DNA of 5,250 bases, from assembly GCA_900763885.1 (NCBI GenBank), contig CAAFLY010000271.1, positions 1 through 5,250 of the forward strand, given 5' to 3'. The notes beneath the pieces were generated by a model that was not told where the DNA came from, did not search any database, and worked only from the letters and a program-made list of their open reading frames with translations. This stretch comes from Clostridia bacterium. GTDB lineage: Bacteria > Bacillota > Clostridia > Oscillospirales > CAG-272. Of the stretch, positions 1 through 5,250 are shown piece after piece (position 1 is the first letter of the stretch; each line of letters starts with the position of its first letter). Position numbers and translations under genes: made by a program.

Positions 1-79
1 AATCCGATTCATTCAGAGGTTCCTTAGAAAAATAAAGAACAACAAATCTCCTTTTTCCGATGCAGGGCGAATGTCTGTA
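1..79. other. Upstream intergenic/edge region, no supported gene
   Basis: This short AT-rich stretch lies ahead of the promoter. On the + strand two frames close early, with TAG at 25-27 and TAA at 33-35, so either could be the last codons of an upstream rightward gene. Neither can be judged from so few residues. On the - strand an ATG at 12-10 has an AAGGA 8 bases upstream (25-21) and could start a divergent gene running off the window, but only four codons are visible. No convincing hairpin terminator is seen. Confidence 0.3.
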
Positions 80-108
80 TTGACAAATGTGTTTGTATAT
101 GGTATACT
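80..108 (+). promoter_or_regulatory. SigA/sigma70-type promoter with extended -10
   Basis: The -35 box TTGACA (80-85) matches consensus fully. A 17-base spacer leads to the -10 box TATACT (103-108), which matches five of six consensus positions. TG at 100-101 followed by one base gives an extended -10. Transcription should start near 113-116, leaving a leader of about 25 bases before the ATG at 140. The promoter lies downstream of the in-frame ATG at 71, so that codon cannot be the start on this transcript. No clear operator or catabolite-response site is visible. Confidence 0.88.
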
Positions 109-125
109 GATGACGCCCAAGGTTG

Positions 126-133
126 AAAGGAGA
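126..133 (+). promoter_or_regulatory. Ribosome binding site of the solute-binding lipoprotein
   Basis: AAAGGAGA ends 6 bases before the ATG at 140, which is ideal spacing. It decides the start: the longer in-frame reading from ATG 71 would add 23 residues ahead of a complete lipoprotein signal peptide and has no comparable site. Confidence 0.9.
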
Positions 134-139
134 TTTTCT

Positions 140-2410
140 ATGTACAAACGAAAGATTCTATGGATTCTGGCGTATATCGCACTGCTTGTTCTGTTCGCGG
201 GATGTGGAAGAAATGAGGAGCCATCGCTCTTTCAGGATACACTGTCCGGTGTATTTCGCGCGACCGCTATTGCGCTTCCGGCACATTATGGCATTGACGA
301 CGTGCCGGTGTACCGCGATGGGCAGTTTATGGCGGACATTTTGTACACGGACGAGGCACAGCCCGGATTAAACGCCAGTTATTATACGGATCTGAACCGC
401 AAGCGCATCTCCTTTGACGAGAAAAATGTCACGATCATAGATGTGGGCGACGCTGCTTCAGCCCTTCGCGAATGGAAATTTGACAGTGTTGTATGTACCA
501 TAGATGATATGTACCGGCTCACCTGTACCGTGGATGGCACTGTAGCCGCGGAAATCGATTTGCCGGACACGTTTCACCACACGCTGCGCATAGACAAATC
601 CGGCAGTGCTCCGGTCGACGCTCATTTTTCGGTTCTGCAAATCGTCTGCGACAAGGCGGAGAACATATACGTGCTGACGACGAAGGGTGTGTGCGCCGTG
701 GACAAAAACGGTACGCTTCTCTGGGTGCAGGACACGCTCGACAGACCTCTTGCGCTTGCTGTGACGGAGTATGGCGTATTCCTGCTGTACGATTTCGGCG
801 GTCAAAACCATTTCCGCAGACTGGAGATCGCGGACGGCACACTGGGAGACGAGGTGGAGCTTCCCACGTATATCGCATCCGGCAGCGGAATCGGCTCCTA
901 TGGCAACGCGGTTTCTTTTTATCCGGGCGATACCGCCTACGATCTGTTTGCAGCGACCGAAACTGGACTTTGGGGTCTTGCATTTGCCGCGGACGAGAAT
1001 GGTCGGCTGACCTGCACAGCGAAGGAGGTTGCAAACTGGCTGAACTCTGACCTCGATCCGTCCGCCATCTCACAGCTCTGTGTCGCAAGTGCCGATCTAC
1101 TCAGCATTGTATATGTCGGAGACGACGCGAAAGAGCTGCTGCTATTGACGCGTGTACCCGAAGAGGAGCTGCAATCACGCACGGTGCTCTCTCTGGCGAC
1201 GCTGTCCACCGACGACTACAATTCCCAGATCATTCGTCAGGCGATCCAGGCGTTCAACAAGCAGAGCACCGACTACCGGATCGTGGTCACGGATTTTACG
1301 ATGTACCCGGAGGAATCGCGCGACACGCTTTTTCAGGCGGAGCTCGCCGCGGGGCACATTCCCGATATCGTCCTTTTCTCCACGGCGGACAGCGAGGATC
1401 CGACGTTGTATGCCTATCAGAACAGCGGGATCTTCACCGATCTGCAGCCGCTCATGCAGGGCGATCCCGCCTTTCCCTACGACAGGCTGCTCGGCTATGT
1501 CCGGAAACCGTATCAATCCGAGGACGGCAGGCAGTATGTTTTCCCGCTCGCGCCGAGCTGTACTACCTATTTTGGACTGCCCGCGTACTTCGATGGACCT
1601 ATGACAGCGGAGGAGACCTTTGCCGCCATAGACGCATTGCCAAAGGACGCGCGTTTCTGGCGATACGGTGCGATCGGGATCCAGAACGAGCTGCTGGCAT
1701 CCACACTGAACGATTTTGTAGATCCGGGAAACGGAACATGCGGCTTTGCTTCTCCGGCGTACATCGATCTGTTGGGACGGCTGTGTGCCTATGATGTTAT
1801 GCCGCTTGGTCTGCAGCAGGCGGAAACCTATGCCAAACTGCGCGATGGTTCCCTGCGGCTGATCGAGGCGTCTGCCAATTCCCTATTTCAGTATGCTGCC
1901 ATGTCGCTGCAAATGGGCGGTGAAGCGGTTGCCTTCGGGTATCCAAACGCGGAACGGAAGCTGTACATGAACAGTTATCCCGGCGTGTATTTCGCGATCC
2001 CGGAAGGCAGTACGCGGAAAGAAACCGCCATCGATTTTCTGAACGTCTATTTCGCTGCGATCGGCACCATCTCCCCTTCCGGCACGTCCTATATCTTTAC
2101 GGAGGACGACGTATACGCGCAAATGGAGAGATACACAGAGCAGACGCTTGTATATACGGATGGAAAATGCAGGCTCATCGACGACGATACGGTATCGGAA
2201 ACCGATGCGCCGCGATGCAAAATCGACGAAACGTACGCACGTCGGTTCATCGATCTGCTCAACGCCGTGGACGCGATGCTGCCGACGGATTCACCGCTGT
2301 ACGCCATTGTCACCGATGAGTTTTTCAGCGATATACCGCGCACGCCGAAGGAGCTTGCCGGAATCATAGACTCGCGCGCGTCGATCTACATGGCGGAACG
2401 GCACAAATAA
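140..2410 (+). CDS. Lipoprotein: N-terminal beta-propeller-like domain fused to extracellular solute-binding domain
   Basis: The protein has 756 residues. It opens with a lipoprotein signal peptide: Lys/Arg at 3-5, a hydrophobic core at 7-20, and a lipobox LFAGC with the lipidated Cys at 22, so it should be anchored outside the membrane. Residues about 60-340 contain repeated beta-rich units typical of a propeller, such as NIYVLTTKGVCAVDKNGTLL (175-194) and strands near 203-242 and 256-339. Residues about 345-756 resemble ABC sugar-binding family 1 proteins. A strand and helix with AFNKQ lie at 371-375, AAGHIPDIVLFS at 403-414, GVYFAIPEGS at 615-624 followed by a KETAIDFL helix, and a closing helix with SRASIYMAE. 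Ordinary family 1 proteins are about 400-450 residues, so the N-terminal half is additional. I recall similar fusions in gut Clostridia, without known substrates. No permease or ATPase genes are adjacent. The role is probably glycan capture or sensing; the substrate is unknown. Confidence 0.85.
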   Translation: MYKRKILWILAYIALLVLFAGCGRNEEPSLFQDTLSGVFRATAIALPAHYGIDDVPVYRDGQFMADILYTDEAQPGLNASYYTDLNRKRISFDEKNVTIIDVGDAASALREWKFDSVVCTIDDMYRLTCTVDGTVAAEIDLPDTFHHTLRIDKSGSAPVDAHFSVLQIVCDKAENIYVLTTKGVCAVDKNGTLLWVQDTLDRPLALAVTEYGVFLLYDFGGQNHFRRLEIADGTLGDEVELPTYIASGSGIGSYGNAVSFYPGDTAYDLFAATETGLWGLAFAADENGRLTCTAKEVANWLNSDLDPSAISQLCVASADLLSIVYVGDDAKELLLLTRVPEEELQSRTVLSLATLSTDDYNSQIIRQAIQAFNKQSTDYRIVVTDFTMYPEESRDTLFQAELAAGHIPDIVLFSTADSEDPTLYAYQNSGIFTDLQPLMQGDPAFPYDRLLGYVRKPYQSEDGRQYVFPLAPSCTTYFGLPAYFDGPMTAEETFAAIDALPKDARFWRYGAIGIQNELLASTLNDFVDPGNGTCGFASPAYIDLLGRLCAYDVMPLGLQQAETYAKLRDGSLRLIEASANSLFQYAAMSLQMGGEAVAFGYPNAERKLYMNSYPGVYFAIPEGSTRKETAIDFLNVYFAAIGTISPSGTSYIFTEDDVYAQMERYTEQTLVYTDGKCRLIDDDTVSETDAPRCKIDETYARRFIDLLNAVDAMLPTDSPLYAIVTDEFFSDIPRTPKELAGIIDSRASIYMAERHK

Positions 2411-2411
2411 C

Positions 2412-2455
2412 AAACGGGATCCCGTCTGGCATATCAGGCAGGATCCCATTTTGCT
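2412..2455. terminator. Bidirectional rho-independent terminator between convergent genes
   Basis: GGGATCC (2416-2422) pairs with GGATCCC (2441-2447). After one C/A mismatch, GTCTGG (2424-2429) pairs with TCAGGC (2434-2439), including two G-U pairs, around the four-base loop CATA. On the + strand ATTTTGCTTT follows. On the - strand the exit reads GTTTGTTATTT. The hairpin begins 5 bases after the stop of the rightward gene and 8 bases after the stop of the leftward gene, so it fits both. The interrupted T-tracts make the efficiency uncertain. Confidence 0.82.
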
Positions 2456-3847
2456 TTATCGCAGATTGCGGCGGAAATTGCGGACGCGGTGGAAAACGCT
2501 GTAGTTCGCGTCATGGAAGTTGGCGGCTTGATTGAAGGCGGTGCGGGAGAGAAGGAGAATGTCGTCTCCCTCGATGAGATACGCAATATACTGGAACCCG
2601 ATCTCCTGCACCGGCGTGTCGCGGTAGTCGAAGATATCCTCGATCTTTTTCCAATGCTCAAGATCCCGGGACGCGATCAGCGCGAGCCAGTTCCGGCCGT
2701 CCGGGTGGCTTTCGCAGAGATACGACACGAGCGAAACGTAATAGCCGCTTTGTTCATCGTAGGTGATCTCGAATTTCGAGTGATTGCCCGGGAAACGGAT
2801 CGTTTTCACAAACCGCTCCGGGGCGTCCGGGTCACAGGGATCCGGCTTCATCACCAGTGCCAGGCCATAGGACGGATCGCAGCCGCCGATCTGGTAGCGG
2901 AGAATGTTCCAAAGCTCTCCCCGCGGTGTGACGACGAGCGTTCCCTCGATGTTTCCGGGTGAATGGCCCTTTGCCGTGCCCTCCCACCGCGGATCATACG
3001 GTACCGGCGGGGTAAAGTGCCAGTTTGCGGCGTCCAGCAGATCGGCGTTTTCGTCAATGGAGGCCACCATCGTCGCGTGTGTACCGGATGCCCAGCTGCC
3101 CCATTCGAGGGTATTCCAAAGTCTGCCGCCATACCGCATGACGTTTTCCGGGTTGCGATGCACGCCCTTTTCGCGAAATCCATTGGAACCGCGCAGGAGC
3201 ACCGTGGGCATACCGAACGTTTTGCCGCCGTCCGTGGATCTGCCAATGAGCATATCGCCGTATTCCGTGCTGTTCGCGATCATGTACAGTGCGCCCTTGT
3301 GGAGGAACATCCTGCCCCAGAAGCAGGGGAACAGCTCGGAAACGTAATGCCATGTCGCGCCATCGTCGTCCGAGCGGAAAATCAGTGTGAGATCCTGCGG
3401 CGCACCGCTCTTGAATACGTCCATGGACGCGAGCAGATACCCGTCCGGATGGCGCACCAGAGACGGGCTGCACAGATACTGCCCGGAAAAGCTGTATGCC
3501 GGATCGTCCGGATGGAGGTAGTTTACAACCACGTCTCCCGGCACGTCCCCCGTTCTCGCCAGCCGCACACGACTCTTTTTCGCACCGACAGTCACGTAAA
3601 ACGCGTAATCCGTTTCATCCGCCAGTCCTTCCCGCGCGAACGAGGTGCCGGATACGGTCGCGGATTCCCAGCTGTCGCCGCTGTCCCGGATCTGCCAGAA
3701 TACGGTATACTCCGTCACACCGTCGATAGGCAGCCAGTCGAATGCAATTTTCGCTTTTCCCGGATACACACGGCAGATATAAATGGCACCCGTATCAAAC
3801 AGTAGCGGCTTATAGGGGTGGAAACTCCATGTCGTAACGCCTTGCAT
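2456..3847 (-). CDS. Fibronectin type III plus sialidase-fold (Asp-box/BNR) protein, function unknown
   Basis: The protein has 463 residues with no signal peptide or membrane segment, so it is probably cytoplasmic. Residues about 22-98 look like a fibronectin type III domain (YTVFWQIRDSGDSW at 47-60, DYAFYVTV at 80-87). The rest is a sialidase-like beta-propeller. Asp-boxes are SDDDGATW (159-166) and STDGGKTF (204-211), with degenerate ones at 263-276 (SIDENADLLDAANW) and 393-399 (SRDLEHW). EGTLVVTPRGELWNILR at 301-317 and a closing FHDANYSVFHRV at 444-455 look like family signatures. Where sialidases carry FRIP, this protein has LCSP (125-128), so sialidase activity is doubtful even though annotation software will probably say exo-alpha-sialidase. 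It could be another glycosidase, a lyase or a binding protein. It follows the upstream lipoprotein gene after 40 bases without a terminator, so the two probably form an operon. Confidence 0.85.
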   Translation of the reverse strand: MQGVTTWSFHPYKPLLFDTGAIYICRVYPGKAKIAFDWLPIDGVTEYTVFWQIRDSGDSWESATVSGTSFAREGLADETDYAFYVTVGAKKSRVRLARTGDVPGDVVVNYLHPDDPAYSFSGQYLCSPSLVRHPDGYLLASMDVFKSGAPQDLTLIFRSDDDGATWHYVSELFPCFWGRMFLHKGALYMIANSTEYGDMLIGRSTDGGKTFGMPTVLLRGSNGFREKGVHRNPENVMRYGGRLWNTLEWGSWASGTHATMVASIDENADLLDAANWHFTPPVPYDPRWEGTAKGHSPGNIEGTLVVTPRGELWNILRYQIGGCDPSYGLALVMKPDPCDPDAPERFVKTIRFPGNHSKFEITYDEQSGYYVSLVSYLCESHPDGRNWLALIASRDLEHWKKIEDIFDYRDTPVQEIGFQYIAYLIEGDDILLLSRTAFNQAANFHDANYSVFHRVRNFRRNLR

Positions 3848-3853
3848 ATATTG

Positions 3854-3860
3854 TCTCCTT
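3854..3860 (-). promoter_or_regulatory. Ribosome binding site of the FN3/Asp-box gene
   Basis: Read on the - strand, AAGGAGA ends 6 bases before the ATG at 3847. It fixes the start. The reading frame stays open upstream into the preceding gene, but it has no better start and no hydrophobic segment, so a hidden signal peptide is unlikely. The 40-base gap holding this site contains no hairpin. Confidence 0.88.
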
Positions 3861-3887
3861 CCATATATGTTTGATTTGTGTATTGTG

Positions 3888-5249
3888 TCAATCCAGATTG
3901 AACCATCGGATCGTCCGGTTTCGCATATCGATCCGCATCACCGAACCGGTCTTATAAAACTCCCGAACGCCGCCGCTTACGCGCAAATCGTACAATTCCG
4001 TATAGAGATGATCGCCCGTCACGCGATACTCTCCGAAAAAGAGCTGTCCATGGCCGTCAAACGCGACCTCCGGGGACATGGTGTCCGTCCGCTTCACGCG
4101 ATATAGCCTGTTGCCGCTCACGTCGATGGCGTCTCCGGGATATTCCTTTGTGCGGTAATTCACGGGATCATACGTGCTGTAGTAGATGTATTCGTTTGTG
4201 AGCTGAAAATCGAGAAGGAGCGTGGTCGGCATCGGCACTTCCCGGCACCGGAAATCCGCGTCGATGGCGTAAAGGGTGCAGCGATACCTGTCCGTGTTCT
4301 GTACAGCGGCGCCTGCCTGATGCAGATCTCCATGCGTAACCAGCACATAGAGCGTATCCGTTTGTGTGTCGCAGTAGGGAGAGTAGAGCATATAGCCCGC
4401 CGGATATTGGAGCACCGGAATCGTCTCGTCTGTAGATAGATCCACGCCATATAGAATATTCGCCGCGGTATCGATATAGAAAGCCCGTTCGTCGTTTCTG
4501 AAAAAACAGCAGATATTTTCCCCGAAATCGTCGGAGAGAACCGTGACCTTGTGCGTGTAAATATCCATACCGAGGAGCCATGTCCGTTCGTTTGTGATAT
4601 GCTTTTCCCCGTCGTTCCACACCGCGAACCGGAATGTATCCGTGAAATAGAGTGTGCTGTCGTAGAGGAAGCAGTTATCGATATAATCCGTGTCCACGTC
4701 CTCGTCCGCGCAAATGGTGTTGGCGTTATATACCTCCGTGATCGTCTGTCCGGCGAGATCGACCTCGCAAATCACGCTGTGGTTGTTTCCGGTCTCCTCG
4801 CGCAGATTATGCCGCAGTGCGAAGAACGCCGTGTCGGTCTTGGGCGTCAGCGCGTACAGATCAAGGTAGGGACAGCCCTCCTCCATGGTATGCGTGCATT
4901 GCGGATCGGGACAGGCGTAGTGCTTCTCTCCTTCTCCGGACGTGAGATCGACGTAGGTCAGAAGATTGGATTTGTGCGCGTTTATGGAGAGTCGGGACAG
5001 CGAAAAAAACAGTTTTCCACCGAACTCCTCCTGCCAGCCGATCCTTACAATCCCGTCGGAGGAATCGCCGTCGCTGTCGTATATGTAGTTTTCCTCGGGT
5101 GTCAGCCAATCGGCAAGTCCGTCTTGATACGCGTAATACGTGTCCGCCGTCTCCGGGATCTCTCGTACATTCGGATGGCGCGCGGTACAGGCGGTAAGGA
5201 GCGACAGCAGAAGCATTGCGGCGATACGCATGGTGTATTTCATATTCAT
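3888..5249 (-). CDS. Propeller-like lipoprotein with CX4CXHX5C cluster, function unknown (start at window edge)
   Basis: The reading has 453 residues. Lys4 and Arg8 precede a hydrophobic core at 9-20 and a lipobox LLTAC with Cys21, so this is a surface lipoprotein. The ATG lies one base from the window end, so its ribosome site cannot be seen. Met3 (5243) is an alternative start, and an upstream start cannot be excluded. The body has about seven repeated beta units of the form 'LYF-x-n then YxxDLxTxE', near residues 79-106, 140-174, 198-240, 255-280, 298-340, 353-389 and 401-426. This suggests a beta-propeller like those in uncharacterised clostridial lipoproteins (DUF5050-like, from memory). 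A cluster C113-x4-C118-x-H120-x5-C126 sits between the first and second units. No catalytic motif is recognised. It is upstream of the FN3/Asp-box gene on the same strand and is probably co-transcribed with it. A sensing, binding or scaffold role is inferred, not shown. Confidence 0.8.
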   Translation of the reverse strand: MNMKYTMRIAAMLLLSLLTACTARHPNVREIPETADTYYAYQDGLADWLTPEENYIYDSDGDSSDGIVRIGWQEEFGGKLFFSLSRLSINAHKSNLLTYVDLTSGEGEKHYACPDPQCTHTMEEGCPYLDLYALTPKTDTAFFALRHNLREETGNNHSVICEVDLAGQTITEVYNANTICADEDVDTDYIDNCFLYDSTLYFTDTFRFAVWNDGEKHITNERTWLLGMDIYTHKVTVLSDDFGENICCFFRNDERAFYIDTAANILYGVDLSTDETIPVLQYPAGYMLYSPYCDTQTDTLYVLVTHGDLHQAGAAVQNTDRYRCTLYAIDADFRCREVPMPTTLLLDFQLTNEYIYYSTYDPVNYRTKEYPGDAIDVSGNRLYRVKRTDTMSPEVAFDGHGQLFFGEYRVTGDHLYTELYDLRVSGGVREFYKTGSVMRIDMRNRTIRWFNLD

Positions 5250-5250
5250 A

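Larger units (their letters stand above)
44..136. repeat. 11-bp inverted repeat spanning promoter and ribosome binding site
   Basis: AAATCTCCTTT (44-54) is the exact reverse complement of AAAGGAGATTT (126-136). The right arm contains the ribosome binding site of the solute-binding lipoprotein gene, and the promoter lies between the arms. Only a transcript starting upstream of 44 would carry both arms, so any effect would be limited to read-through RNA. It may be chance, because one arm is a Shine-Dalgarno sequence. Confidence 0.45.

Noticed and set aside
1..12. Divergent gene starting at the - strand ATG 12-10
   Set aside because: A modest AAGGA lies 8 bases upstream, but only four codons are visible and no matching promoter is seen, so it cannot be supported as a gene.
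71..139. N-terminal extension of the rightward lipoprotein from the in-frame ATG at 71
   Set aside because: It overlaps the promoter, lacks a ribosome site, and would place 23 residues in front of a complete lipoprotein signal peptide.
519..1088. 189-codon open frame on the - strand inside the solute-binding lipoprotein gene
   Set aside because: The product is extremely rich in Arg, Pro and Cys without recognisable structure, as expected for a shadow frame.
2963..3805. 280-codon open frame on the + strand opposite the FN3/Asp-box gene
   Set aside because: It is rich in Arg, His and Ala with no domain-like pattern or ribosome site, and it is antisense to a well-supported gene. It is a by-product of GC-biased codon use.
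2456..3847. Labelling the Asp-box protein as a functional sialidase (GH33)
   Set aside because: Asp-boxes indicate the fold, not the activity. The FRIP arginine is absent and no complete catalytic set could be assigned from sequence alone.
3862..3891. Possible internal promoter on the - strand (TTGACA at 3891-3886, 18-base spacer, TATATG at 3867-3862) before the FN3/Asp-box gene
   Set aside because: The -10 match is weak (four of six) and the predicted start near 3855 would fall inside the ribosome site, leaving no usable leader. The TTGACA also overlaps the stop codon of the preceding gene.

Overview
The base composition is mid-to-high GC. The window has strong AAGGAG-type ribosome binding sites, a SigA-type promoter and two lipobox signal peptides with short cationic N-termini. 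Together these suggest a Gram-positive clostridial bacterium, probably a gut or host-associated Oscillospirales- or Lachnospirales-like organism. This is an inference from protein style and signals, because no phylogenetic marker is present.

The layout is three genes plus control signals. A near-consensus promoter (80-108) drives a rightward gene (140-2410). It encodes a large lipoprotein with an N-terminal beta-propeller-like part and a C-terminal family-1-type extracellular solute-binding domain. A hairpin (about 2412-2455) lies between this gene and the convergent leftward gene and can serve as a terminator in both directions. The leftward pair is a second propeller-like lipoprotein with a Cys/His cluster (5249-3888, its start at the window edge), followed after 40 bases by a fibronectin-III plus sialidase-fold (Asp-box) protein without a signal peptide (3847-2456). 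The pair is probably co-transcribed from a promoter beyond position 5250.

The most likely theme is capture or sensing of a glycan at the cell surface, with a cytoplasmic carbohydrate-active or carbohydrate-binding propeller. No ABC permease, ATPase, regulator or classical glycosidase lies in the window, so transport partners and substrate remain unknown. All three products belong to poorly characterised groups. The most notable points are the propeller/solute-binding fusion, the loss of the sialidase FRIP arginine in the Asp-box protein, and a CX4CXHX5C cluster in the second lipoprotein. No mobile element, CRISPR array, RNA gene or integration signature was seen.
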